This document shows positions 52,624 through 61,684 of a stretch of 64,000 nucleotides of DNA, in pieces. The translations under genes and the position numbers were made by a program. Origin of the DNA: Burkholderia sp. Ac-20365. GTDB lineage: Bacteria; Pseudomonadota; Gammaproteobacteria; Burkholderiales; Burkholderiaceae. The DNA is taken from the NCBI RefSeq assembly GCF_017104715.1, contig NZ_JAAGPI010000018.1, positions 1 through 64,000 of the forward strand. Direction: 5' to 3'. Each line of letters opens with the position of its first letter. Within the stretch, counting starts at the first letter, position 1. The notes below the pieces were generated by a model that saw only the letters and a list, made by a program, of their open reading frames with translations, was not told where the DNA came from and did not search any database.

Positions 52624-53361
52624 ATGCCTGACTCCTCTCTCACATCTCGCCGGGGATTTTTGCGCTCGGCAGTCGCACTGGTGCCCGCCAGCACGCTGGC
52701 TGGTTGCAACGTGCAATCGGACCATCCCGCAGCGCCCGCCGCGAGCGCTACGCCTTCGTCGCAGCCAGGCGCGATGCAGCGCGCCGACTACAAGCCCCGC
52801 TTCTTCGATGCGAAGGAATGGGTGTTCATCCAGGCCGCCGTCGACCGTCTGATTCCCGCCGACAGCGAAGGTCCGGGCGCGATCGAAGCAGGCGTGCCCG
52901 AATTCATCGACCGCCAGATGGACACGCCGTACGCGCACGGCGCGCTCTGGTACATGCAGGGACCGTTCGCGCAGGGCGTGCCGGAGCTTGGCTATCAGTT
53001 GAAGCTGGTGCCGCGCGATCTGTATCGCCTCGGCATCGCTGCCGTGAACGCGCACTGCACGAAGACATATTCGAAAACCTTCGACGCACTCGACGCCGCC
53101 ACGCGCGACACCGTGCTCACCACGCTCGAAGCCAGCAAGGTCGAACTCGCCGACGTACCTGCGGGCGTGTTCTTCGGCCAGTTGCTGCAAAACACGCGCG
53201 AAGGCTATTTCTGCGATCCGATCCACGGCGGCAATCGCGACATGGGCGGCTGGAAGATGATCGGCTTCCCCGGCGCGCGTGCGGACTTCATGGACTTCGT
53301 CAACCAGAACGGTAAGGCGTATCCGTACGGCCCCGTATCGATCGAAGGAAAGCGCACCTGA
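52624..53361 (+). CDS. gluconate 2-dehydrogenase subunit 3 family protein (gamma)
   Basis: A 245-residue protein with a twin-arginine signal (SRRGFLRSAVALVPASTLAGC), so the folded complex is exported by Tat. The central part (VFIQAAVDRLIPADSEGPGAIEAGVPEFIDRQM) and GYFCDPIHGGNRDMGGWKMIGFPGAR are family hallmarks. It is the small chaperone-like subunit of membrane FAD-dependent sugar/sugar-acid dehydrogenases. It overlaps the next gene by one base. Confidence 0.92.
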   Translation: MPDSSLTSRRGFLRSAVALVPASTLAGCNVQSDHPAAPAASATPSSQPGAMQRADYKPRFFDAKEWVFIQAAVDRLIPADSEGPGAIEAGVPEFIDRQMDTPYAHGALWYMQGPFAQGVPELGYQLKLVPRDLYRLGIAAVNAHCTKTYSKTFDALDAATRDTVLTTLEASKVELADVPAGVFFGQLLQNTREGYFCDPIHGGNRDMGGWKMIGFPGARADFMDFVNQNGKAYPYGPVSIEGKRT

Positions 53362-55139
53362 TGGCTACGATCACCAAACCTCACGTCGACGCTGTTGTCG
53401 TCGGCTTCGGCTGGACGGGCGCGATTCTCGCGAAGGAACTCACGGAAGCGGGCCTCAACGTGGTCGCGCTGGAGCGCGGCGAGTATCGCGACACGTACCC
53501 TGATGGCGCGTATCCGAACACCATCGACGAACTCACGTACAACACGCGCAAGAAGCTGTTCCTCGACCTGTCGAAGACGACCGTGTCGATCCGTCACGGC
53601 GTCGGCGATACGGCTCTGCCTTACCGGCAACTCGCTGCGTTTCTGCCGGGCGAAGGCGTCGGTGGCGCGGGGCTGCACTGGTCCGGCGTGCACTTTCGCA
53701 TCACGCCGGAAGAACTGCGTCTGCGCAGCCACTACGAAGAACGCTACGGCAAGAAGTTCATTCCCGAAGGCATGACGATTCAGGACTTCGGCGTCAGCTA
53801 CGACGAACTGGAACCGCACTTCGACTTCGCCGAGAAAGTGTTCGGCACGTCGGGCCAGGCGTACAAGGTCAATGGCAAGGTAGTCGGCGACGGCAACGTG
53901 TTCGAAGCGCCGCGCAGCGATCACTTCCCGTTGGCCGCGCAACAGAACACGTATTCGGCTCAGCGCTTCCACGACGCGGCGAAATCGCTCGGCCTCAATC
54001 CGTACCGCCTGCCGTCCGCGAACACGTCGGGTCCGTACACGAACCCGTATGGCGCGCAGATGGGCCCGTGCAACTTCTGCGGCTATTGCAGCGGTTATGC
54101 GTGCTACATGTATTCGAAGGCGTCGCCGAATCTGAACATCCTGCCTGCGCTGAAGCAGTCGCCGCACTTCGAATTGCGCGCCCGCTGTCACGTACTGCGC
54201 GTCGATCTCGACGATACGAAAAAACGCGCGAAAGGCGTGACGTACGTCGACCCGGCAGGCAACGAAGTATTCCAGCCAGCCGATCTCGTGATCGTGTCCG
54301 CGTTCCAGTATCACAACGTGCATCTGCTTCTGCTGTCGGGCATCGGCAAACCGTACGATCCTGTTTCGGGTGAAGGCGTGGTCGGTCGCAACTTCGCGTA
54401 CCAGAACCTGTCGACGATCACCGCGTTCTTCGACAAGGACACGTACACGAATCCGTTCATCGGCGCGGGCGGCAACGGCGTCGGCGTCGATGACTTCAAC
54501 GCCGATAACTTCGATCACGGTCCTCTTGGTTTTGTCGGCGGCTCGCCGTTGTGGGTGAATCAGGCGGGCGCGAAGCCGATCAGCGGCATCGCGACGCCGG
54601 CGGGCACGCCTGCGTGGGGCGCGGCGTGGAAGAAGTCAGTGAAGGACCATTACGCGCACACCATTTCGATGGACGCGCACGGCACGAACATGTCGTATCG
54701 CGACGTGTTCCTCGATCTCGATCCGACGTATCGCGATTCGTACGGTCAGCCGCTATTGCGCATGACCTTCGACTGGAAGGACAACGACATCCGCATGGCG
54801 CGCTACGTGACGGAACAGATGCACAAGATCGCGCAGGCGATGGGGCCGAAAGCGATCAACGTCTATACGCGCGAATTCGGCGCGCATTTCGATTCCCGCC
54901 GCTATCAGACGACTCACCTCGTCGGTGGCGCGGTGATGGGCGAAGATCCGAAGACGAGCGTGCTGAACCGCTATCTGCAAAGCTGGGACGTGCACAATGT
55001 GTTCGTGATGGGCGCGTCCGCGTTTCCGCAAGGCATTGGCTATAACCCGACGGGGCTTGCCGCTGCACTCGCCTATTGGTCGGCTCGCGCGATCCGCAGC
55101 CAGTATCTGAAGAACCCTGGCCCGCTGGTGAGCGCATGA
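53361..55139 (+). CDS. GMC-type FAD dehydrogenase large subunit (gluconate/sugar dehydrogenase)
   Basis: A 592-residue flavoprotein. FAD-binding motif VVVGFGWTGAILAKEL (about residues 11-26), a Cys cluster GPCNFCGYCSGYACYM (about 234-249) typical of gluconate/fructose/sorbitol dehydrogenases and likely binding an Fe-S centre, and the C-terminal GMC signature (HLVGGAVMGEDPKTSVLN, GYNPTGLAAALAYW). It oxidises a sugar or sugar acid in the periplasm and passes electrons to the cytochrome c subunit. The substrate could be gluconate, fructose or a related sugar. Confidence 0.92.
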   Translation: MATITKPHVDAVVVGFGWTGAILAKELTEAGLNVVALERGEYRDTYPDGAYPNTIDELTYNTRKKLFLDLSKTTVSIRHGVGDTALPYRQLAAFLPGEGVGGAGLHWSGVHFRITPEELRLRSHYEERYGKKFIPEGMTIQDFGVSYDELEPHFDFAEKVFGTSGQAYKVNGKVVGDGNVFEAPRSDHFPLAAQQNTYSAQRFHDAAKSLGLNPYRLPSANTSGPYTNPYGAQMGPCNFCGYCSGYACYMYSKASPNLNILPALKQSPHFELRARCHVLRVDLDDTKKRAKGVTYVDPAGNEVFQPADLVIVSAFQYHNVHLLLLSGIGKPYDPVSGEGVVGRNFAYQNLSTITAFFDKDTYTNPFIGAGGNGVGVDDFNADNFDHGPLGFVGGSPLWVNQAGAKPISGIATPAGTPAWGAAWKKSVKDHYAHTISMDAHGTNMSYRDVFLDLDPTYRDSYGQPLLRMTFDWKDNDIRMARYVTEQMHKIAQAMGPKAINVYTREFGAHFDSRRYQTTHLVGGAVMGEDPKTSVLNRYLQSWDVHNVFVMGASAFPQGIGYNPTGLAAALAYWSARAIRSQYLKNPGPLVSA

Positions 55140-56464
55140 AGAAGTTTTCGATCAAATGCATGCGTGCGGTTGCCGTCACGCTCGCTGCGTTGTGCAGTCC
55201 TTTTGCCGCACACGGCGCGGCACAGCAAACACTCGTCGCGCATGGCGAATACCTTGCGCGCGCTGGCGACTGCATCGCGTGTCACACATCGCAAGGCGGC
55301 AAGCCGTTCGCGGGCGGCCTGAAATTCGACACGCCGATCGGCGCGATCTACTCGACCAACATCACGCCTGAGCGCAACACCGGTATCGGCACGTGGACCT
55401 TCGAGCAGTTCGACCGCGCGGTGCGCGCAGGCGTGCGTCCGAATGGCGATACGCTTTATCCGGCAATGCCGTATCCGTCGTATGCGCGTCTTTCCGAGGC
55501 TGACATGCGTGCGCTTTACGCGTACTTCACGCAAGGCGTTTCGCCCGTGCAGCAGCCGAATCGTGCTGTCGATATCGTGTGGCCCCTGTCGATGCGCTGG
55601 CCGCTCGGCATCTGGCGTCAGCTCTTCGCACCCGAGCCGAAACCGTTCGATGCCACGCGCTACACGGACCCTGTGATCGGGCAAGGCGCGTATCTCGTGC
55701 AAGGTCTCGGCCATTGCGGCGCGTGTCACACGCCACGCGCGAAGACGATGCAGGAACTCGCGCTGACCGACCTCGGCGGCAACGACTATCTTGCGGGCGG
55801 CGCGCCCATCGACGGATGGGTGCCGACGAGCCTGCGCGGCAATCCGCGCACCGGTCTCGGCACGTGGAGCGAGGCGGACATCGTGCAATTCCTGAAGACG
55901 GGCCGCACGCAGCACACGGCCGCGTTCGGCGGTATGACGGATGTCGTGCAGCACAGCGCGCAGCACATGAGCGACGACGACCTCACGGCGATGGCGCGCT
56001 ATCTGAAGACCTTGCCGTCGAACGATCCGAAGGAAACGCCGTATGCCTATGACGACACCGCGGCACACGCATTGCGCACAGGCGATGCGAGCGCACCAGG
56101 CGCCGCGGTCTATCGCGACAACTGCATGGCGTGTCACCGTAGCGACGGACGCGGCTACACGCGCGTGTTCCCGGCGCTCGGCGGCAATCCGGTCGTGCAG
56201 GGCAAGGATGCGACATCGCTGATTCACGTGCTGCTCGCGGGCAGCACGCTCGAAGGCACGAAGACCGCGCCGTCTTCGTTCACGATGCCGCCGTTCGGCT
56301 GGCGTCTGTCGGATCAGGAAGTCGCCGACGTCACGAACTTCGTGCGTACGAGCTGGGGCAATACCGGCTCGAAGGTCACAGCCACCGACGTCGCGCAGGT
56401 ACGCAAGACGGTGCCCGCGCACGCGCCCGGGTTGCCGCCCGCAGCCGCGCTCGATCGCCGCTAG
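55136..56464 (+). CDS. tri-haem cytochrome c subunit of the sugar dehydrogenase
   Basis: A 442-residue membrane-linked cytochrome c. Signal peptide about residues 1-28, then three CxxCH haem sites: C46-H50 (CIACH), C194-H198 (CGACH) and C330-H334 (CMACH). It transfers electrons from the FAD subunit to the quinone pool, which the nearby cytochrome bo3 could oxidise. ATG 55136 overlaps the GMC stop (ATGA). Confidence 0.94.
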   Translation: MKKFSIKCMRAVAVTLAALCSPFAAHGAAQQTLVAHGEYLARAGDCIACHTSQGGKPFAGGLKFDTPIGAIYSTNITPERNTGIGTWTFEQFDRAVRAGVRPNGDTLYPAMPYPSYARLSEADMRALYAYFTQGVSPVQQPNRAVDIVWPLSMRWPLGIWRQLFAPEPKPFDATRYTDPVIGQGAYLVQGLGHCGACHTPRAKTMQELALTDLGGNDYLAGGAPIDGWVPTSLRGNPRTGLGTWSEADIVQFLKTGRTQHTAAFGGMTDVVQHSAQHMSDDDLTAMARYLKTLPSNDPKETPYAYDDTAAHALRTGDASAPGAAVYRDNCMACHRSDGRGYTRVFPALGGNPVVQGKDATSLIHVLLAGSTLEGTKTAPSSFTMPPFGWRLSDQEVADVTNFVRTSWGNTGSKVTATDVAQVRKTVPAHAPGLPPAAALDRR

Positions 56465-56599
56465 CAGCAAGCTCCAAGGAACCTTTCCCACGCAAAGGCA
56501 GGCAGCCTCGACATACGAGGCCGCCCGCTTGCGCGCGGAAAAACTGAACGTCCACCTTCGGGCGACGTGTATTTACGCTTCACTAAAGTTACTAAAACG

Positions 56600-57793
56600 A
56601 TGAAAAAACAACTATTCGCGGCACCGCTGCTGCTCTCTCTCGCAGGCATCGCGTACGCGCAGGGTTCCGTCACGCTATACGGCATCGTCGATGCTGGCAT
56701 TGCGTATCGATCGAATGAGCGCACGGGCACAACGGGCAACTACAGCGGGCACTCGAATGTGGCACTCGCGAGCGGCAATCTGTCGGGCAGCCGCTGGGGA
56801 CTGAAGGGCAACGAGGATCTGGGCAACAGCTGGAGCACGCTGTTCCAGCTCGAAGACGGCTTCGACATCACGAACGGCACGTCGGGCCAAAGCGGCCGTC
56901 TGTTCGGCCGTCAGGCGTTCGTGGGTCTCGCGAACACGCAATACGGCGCGCTGACGATGGGCCGTCAGTACACGTCGCTGACGGACTTCGTCGGGCCGGT
57001 GTCGCCCGTTGCGTACATCGGCGGCTTCGGCGCGCATCCGGGCGATATCGACGATCTCGACCAGACCACTCGCGTCGACAATTCGGTCAAGTACACGAGC
57101 GCGAACTACGCGGGCTTCACGTTCGGCGCGCTCTACGGCTTTGGCGGCCAGCCGGGCAGCATGAAACAGCAGAATACGTGGAGCGTGGGCGCGGCGTACG
57201 CGAACGGTCCACTGCACGTAGGCGTCGGCTACGAGCGCGCGGACAACAGCAAGACGGGCGTCACCGATTCGACCTTCGGCAAGTGGCACGGCTCGGACGA
57301 CGGCACGTTCAACTCGTCGATCAGCGAAGGCTACGCGAGCGCGCAGACACAGCAGATCGTCGCGGCAGGCGCAACGTATGACTTCGGTCCGGCGCTGATC
57401 GGCGTGAACTACAGCAACGTGCAGTATCGCGCGGGCGCAAATTCATTGTTCACGGGTAATGCGACGTTCAATATCGCGGGCGTGTTCGGTCAGTACACGC
57501 TGCGTCCGAATACCCATCTGTTTGCGGGCTACAGCTACACGCGCGGCAGCGAAGTCGACGGTGTGACGGATCGCGCGCAGTATCACAACGTGACGCTCGG
57601 CGCGACCTACGATCTGTCGAAGCGCTCGACTGTGTATCTGCTCGGCGCGTACCAGCACGCGTCAGGCATGACGCTCGATGCAGCGGGCAATCCTGTCGAA
57701 GCGACGGCTTCTGCTTCGGACAAGGGCAATGGTCACTCGTCGGCGGCACAGTCGCAGACCATCGTGGCGGTTGGCTTGCGTCATCGTTTCTAA
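56600..57793 (+). CDS. trimeric outer-membrane porin (Burkholderia type)
   Basis: A 397-residue porin. Signal peptide residues 1-20 (ending IAYA), mature start QGSVTLYGIVDAGIAYRSN, constriction-loop region LEDGFDITNGTSGQSGRLFGRQAFVGL and C-terminal GLRHRF. ATG 56600 (MKKQLFAAPLLL) is chosen over a longer frame from 56567, though no clear SD is seen. It lies downstream of the dehydrogenase operon and may help its sugar substrate enter the periplasm. Paralogous to the porin at 500-1651. Confidence 0.94.
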   Translation: MKKQLFAAPLLLSLAGIAYAQGSVTLYGIVDAGIAYRSNERTGTTGNYSGHSNVALASGNLSGSRWGLKGNEDLGNSWSTLFQLEDGFDITNGTSGQSGRLFGRQAFVGLANTQYGALTMGRQYTSLTDFVGPVSPVAYIGGFGAHPGDIDDLDQTTRVDNSVKYTSANYAGFTFGALYGFGGQPGSMKQQNTWSVGAAYANGPLHVGVGYERADNSKTGVTDSTFGKWHGSDDGTFNSSISEGYASAQTQQIVAAGATYDFGPALIGVNYSNVQYRAGANSLFTGNATFNIAGVFGQYTLRPNTHLFAGYSYTRGSEVDGVTDRAQYHNVTLGATYDLSKRSTVYLLGAYQHASGMTLDAAGNPVEATASASDKGNGHSSAAQSQTIVAVGLRHRF

Positions 57794-57813
57794 GCGGCTT
57801 TATCTGATGCAAT

Positions 57814-57848
57814 GAAAACGGCCTCGCAGCAATGCGAGGCCGCTTTTA
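57814..57848. terminator. bidirectional intrinsic terminator
   Basis: A 9-bp perfect stem CGGCCTCGC/GCGAGGCCG with a 6-nt loop, preceded by AAAA and followed by CTTTT, between the convergent porin and AphA-like genes. It has a T-run in both directions. Confidence 0.9.
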
Positions 57849-57863
57849 CATCACGCTTAAGCT

Positions 57864-58886
57864 TTAGCGCTTCTCCATGAAGCCGCCGAAGAACGCATGC
57901 GCATTCGCTTCGAGGCTTTCCAGGTGATAACCGCCTTCCTGCACGATCACGGATGGCAGTTGCAACGCGCCGATCTTCGCACCGAGTTGTGCGAAGCCTT
58001 CCGTCGTCACTGCCACTTGCGATTGCGGATCGTCCTTATAGATGTCGAAGCCAAGCGCAAGCACGAGCGCATCGGGTTCGAAGCGCTTCAGCACGCTCAA
58101 CGCATCGTCGAGCTTGTCGAAGAACACTGCTTCGGACGAGCCATGCGGCATCGGCAGATTGACGTTGAAGCCATCGCCTTCGCCTGCGCCGCGCTCTTCT
58201 TCGTAACCTGCAACTACGGGATAAAAATTGGTCGGATCGCCGTGAATGGAGATGTACAGCACGTCATCGCGTCCGTAGAAAATCTCCTGCACGCCCTGAC
58301 CGTGATGCATGTCGGTATCGAGAATCGCGACGCGCTTGAAGCGGCTGCGCAATGACTGCGCGGCAATCGCCGCATTGTTCAGATAGCAAAAGCCGCCCGC
58401 TGCATCGGCACGCGCATGATGGCCGGGCGGCCTGCACAGTGCGTATGTTTCGCGCGCGCCGTCGTTAACAGCCGATGCCGCAGCCAACGCACTTTGCGCC
58501 GACCAGTAAGCAGCGCGATAGGTATTCGCGCCGACAGGGCAACTGCCATCGGCGAGATAACGCGCCGCCTTCGCGAGCACGCCGCGCAACGGGTTCGGAT
58601 CGCGCACATAGATGTTCGACATCACTTCGTCGCCCCAGTCGTCGGGCATCTTCTTCCAGTCGCGATGCGCTTCTTCCAGGAAGCGCAGATAGTTCATGTC
58701 GTGCACGGCGGCAATGGCAGCCGTGCCATGATCGGCCGGTTCGACGACATCGAAGTCCAGCGATTTCGCCGCTGCGACGAGACGTGCCGCACGCTCGGGC
58801 ACTTCCTGCGGCTCACGCATCTGGCCACGCGACAGATACGAACGCGGATGATGCAACAGTTGTTCAGGGTGAAAAAACGTCTTCAT
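57864..58886 (-). CDS. aphA: acetylpolyamine amidohydrolase (histone-deacetylase family)
   Basis: A 340-residue class II HDAC-like zinc enzyme. The catalytic His pair is in RPPGHHA (residues 152-158) and the zinc ligands are D192 and H194 in DTDMHHGQG with distal D281 in LGFDIYKDDP. The sequence is close in layout to Mycoplana acetylpolyamine amidohydrolase (SLHGDP-like SIHGDP). It removes acetyl groups from acetylputrescine or other acetylpolyamines in the cytoplasm. AAGGA precedes the ATG. It is the distal gene of a leftward three-gene group. Confidence 0.9.
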   Translation of the reverse strand: MKTFFHPEQLLHHPRSYLSRGQMREPQEVPERAARLVAAAKSLDFDVVEPADHGTAAIAAVHDMNYLRFLEEAHRDWKKMPDDWGDEVMSNIYVRDPNPLRGVLAKAARYLADGSCPVGANTYRAAYWSAQSALAAASAVNDGARETYALCRPPGHHARADAAGGFCYLNNAAIAAQSLRSRFKRVAILDTDMHHGQGVQEIFYGRDDVLYISIHGDPTNFYPVVAGYEEERGAGEGDGFNVNLPMPHGSSEAVFFDKLDDALSVLKRFEPDALVLALGFDIYKDDPQSQVAVTTEGFAQLGAKIGALQLPSVIVQEGGYHLESLEANAHAFFGGFMEKR

Positions 58887-58899
58887 TGCAGGTCCTTTC

Positions 58900-60156
58900 T
58901 TATTGCACGTCCGCTGTCGTCATCACGCCCGCACGCGCGAGCACTGCGTTGAGCAGCACGTTGGTGCCGCGCGTCACGTCTTCAGGCACCGCGTCTTCGG
59001 CTTCGTTGTGCGACAGGCCATCGACGCACGGAATGAACACCATCGCCGTCGGGCAATAGCGCGCGAGATGAATCGCATCGTGCCCCGCACCGCTGACGAT
59101 GCGTTCGTTCGAATAACCGAGCGCTTCCACGGCATGCGCCACCAGCGCGACACATTCGCTGTCGAACGGTGTCGCGGGGCTGCGCCAGTACGTTTCCACG
59201 GAAAGCTTCACGCCGCGTGCTTGCGCCACGCGCTCGAATGCGGCGCGCAGATCGCGTTCCATCGCATCGACTTCGCTGTCTTCGTGATGACGCAGATCGA
59301 CGGTGAAAGAGACGTCGCCTGCAATCGTATTGCGCGACGCGTTCTTTATACCGATCTGTCCGATCGTCACGAGTCCACGTGGCGCGTAACCGGCAACGAT
59401 ACGTTCCAGTTCCATCGCCATCTGCGCGCTCGCGAAGTACGCGTCCTTGCGATACGGCATCGGCGTCGTGCCCGCGTGCGCGGCCATGCCCGTCACGTTG
59501 ATGTCGAGCCAGCGGATTGCCTGGCCGCCTGTCACGACACCGATCGTCGTGCCGTTTGCTTCGAGCACGGGACCTTGTTCGATATGCGCTTCGAAATAGG
59601 CATCGACAGACTGGCCCTTAACGGCGCGCGCGCCGCGATAACCGCTCTGTGTCAACGCATCGGCAAGCGTGATGTGGCCTGCGTCTTCCTTCGCCAGCGC
59701 TTCATCCAGCGACGTGATGCCCGTGAACACCGCCGAGCCAAGCATCGCTGGCGTGAAGCGAGCGCCTTCTTCGTTGGTCCACGAAACGATTTCGATCGGC
59801 TTTTCGGTGACGATATTCGCGTCGTTCAGCGCGCGCACCAGTTCGAGCGCGGCAAGCACGCCATACACGCCGTCGAAGCGTCCGCCTTCGGGCTGCGTGT
59901 CGAGATGGCTGCCGATCAGCACAGGCGCCGCATCTTTACGCGCACCTTCGCGCCGCGCAAACAGATTGCCGATCTCATCGACGCTCACCGTCATGCCCGC
60001 ATCACGGCACCACTTCGCGAACAGATCGCGGCCACGTACGTCGTCTTCGGTCAGCGCCAAACGCCGCACGCCGCCTTTCGGCGTCGCGCCGATCTGCGCC
60101 ATGTCCATCAGGCTTTGCCACAGGCGCGCGCCATCGATTTGCAACAGGTCTTTCAT
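58900..60156 (-). CDS. Zn-dependent amidohydrolase, allantoate / N-carbamoyl-amino-acid hydrolase family
   Basis: A 418-residue M20-type hydrolase of the HyuC/AllC group. Metal motifs IGSHLDTQPEGGRFDGVYG and SWTNEEGARFTPAMLGS, the dimer-domain HIEQGPVLEANG, and VTGMAAHAGTTPMPYRKDA. These enzymes cleave N-carbamoyl-L-amino acids, ureidopropionate or allantoate. ATG 60154-60156 is chosen (GGAAG upstream). It lies between the MHS carrier and the AphA-like gene on one strand (gaps of 32 and 13 nt), so the operon handles an acylated nitrogen compound. Confidence 0.88.
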   Translation of the reverse strand: MKDLLQIDGARLWQSLMDMAQIGATPKGGVRRLALTEDDVRGRDLFAKWCRDAGMTVSVDEIGNLFARREGARKDAAPVLIGSHLDTQPEGGRFDGVYGVLAALELVRALNDANIVTEKPIEIVSWTNEEGARFTPAMLGSAVFTGITSLDEALAKEDAGHITLADALTQSGYRGARAVKGQSVDAYFEAHIEQGPVLEANGTTIGVVTGGQAIRWLDINVTGMAAHAGTTPMPYRKDAYFASAQMAMELERIVAGYAPRGLVTIGQIGIKNASRNTIAGDVSFTVDLRHHEDSEVDAMERDLRAAFERVAQARGVKLSVETYWRSPATPFDSECVALVAHAVEALGYSNERIVSGAGHDAIHLARYCPTAMVFIPCVDGLSHNEAEDAVPEDVTRGTNVLLNAVLARAGVMTTADVQ

Positions 60157-60188
60157 GAGTCTTCCGGGTCGTTCAACGTGAGTTCGGT

Positions 60189-61496
60189 TCAATGCGCGCC
60201 GACGGCTTCAGCCTGGTCGGCATGCGCGGCACGCCGCGCGTCGAGCGCAACGATGCACAGCAGCGAGATGCCCGCGAGGCACGTATAGAACACCGCGAGC
60301 GGCCACCATTGGCCCGTATAGCGATGAGCGAGCCAGGTGCCGACCAGCGGCGTCAGACCGCCCGCAATCGCGCCGCATACCTGATACGCGAGCGAGATGC
60401 CCGAGTAGCGCACACGCGTCGGGAAGATGCCGCTGACAAAGCCCGCGATCACCGAATAGAAGCTCGCCATGCAGACCACGGCAATCGCGATGCCGATCAC
60501 CATCGGCACGACCGAGCCGCTTTGCACGAGCATGAACATCGGATACGGCGAGATCATCGCGAGCAGCGCGGCAATCTTCAGGAAGCGCGCGCCGCCAATC
60601 CGCTCAGCGAGCCACGCAGCAATCGGCTGCGACAGAAACTGGATGATCGCGACGGCGAACAGGCAGTCGAGAATCATCGAACGCGTCACGCCGACATACT
60701 GCGTCGTGTACGCGATCATGAACGTGTTGGTGAAGTACACACCTGCAATGCCGATCGTGTTCGCGCCGATGCACAGCAGCACGAGACCCCAGGCCGAGCT
60801 GAACACTTCGGCGATCGGCAGCTTCGCGGTGCGGTTCGTTTCCTTCACGCGCTGGAATTCCGGCGATTCATTCACGCCCAAACGAATCACGATACCGACG
60901 ATCAGCAGCACGGAACTCGCGAGAAACGGCAGACGCCAGCCCCACGACATGAAGTCCGCTTTATCCATCGACGTGACCGCGCGAAACGCGATCAGCGACA
61001 AAATCAAACCCGCCGGGCTGCCAAGCTGCGCGAACGACGCGAAGAACGTGCGGCGCCCTTGCGGCGCATGTTCGCCCGCCATCAGCACCGCGCCGCCCCA
61101 TTCGCCGCCGACCGCCACGCCCTGCACCACGCGCAGCAGCACCAGCAACACGGGCGCCAGCACGCCGACCTTCGAATAATCGGGCAGCAGGCCGACGCAC
61201 ACGGTCGCGACGCCCATCATCATCAGCGTGGTCATCAGCGCCTTCTTGCGGCCGATACGGTCGCCGAGGTGCCCGAACACGATGCCGCCCAGCGGCCGTG
61301 CGAAAAAGCCCACGGCGAAGGTCGCAAACGACGCCATCGTGCTGATGAAGCGGTCACTGGACGGAAAGTACAGCTCGCCGAACACGAGCGCGGCAGCGGT
61401 CGCGTAGATATAGAAGTCGTACCACTCGATCATCGTGCCGATGAACGCGGCCGTTGCGGCGCGTCCCGGCTGACGGGTACTGATGGCTTGGGTCAT
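60189..61496 (-). CDS. MFS transporter, metabolite:H+ symporter (MHS) family
   Basis: A 435-residue carrier with twelve predicted helices. The family signature GTMIEWYDFYIYATAAALVFG opens helix 1 and GHLGDRIGRKKAL forms the loop 2-3 motif, as in KgtP/ProP relatives. It probably imports the substrate of the two hydrolases downstream. Divergent from a LysR gene (188-bp gap). Confidence 0.92.
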   Translation of the reverse strand: MTQAISTRQPGRAATAAFIGTMIEWYDFYIYATAAALVFGELYFPSSDRFISTMASFATFAVGFFARPLGGIVFGHLGDRIGRKKALMTTLMMMGVATVCVGLLPDYSKVGVLAPVLLVLLRVVQGVAVGGEWGGAVLMAGEHAPQGRRTFFASFAQLGSPAGLILSLIAFRAVTSMDKADFMSWGWRLPFLASSVLLIVGIVIRLGVNESPEFQRVKETNRTAKLPIAEVFSSAWGLVLLCIGANTIGIAGVYFTNTFMIAYTTQYVGVTRSMILDCLFAVAIIQFLSQPIAAWLAERIGGARFLKIAALLAMISPYPMFMLVQSGSVVPMVIGIAIAVVCMASFYSVIAGFVSGIFPTRVRYSGISLAYQVCGAIAGGLTPLVGTWLAHRYTGQWWPLAVFYTCLAGISLLCIVALDARRAAHADQAEAVGAH

Positions 61497-61684
61497 GCTG
61501 GCTCCTGATGCACGTCTGACGTGGGTTGAACCCGTGGTTTCGCGCGCGGTGTTGGGATCGATATTCCGCCCTTCTCTCCGGGCGGGCGCGCTTCACGAAT
61601 GTGTCATTTATCGGCGTCCAGAAAACATTAGTCAAATTTCGAGTTATTATTCGCCGCATAAATTCAACTTATAGTTCGCCTGAG

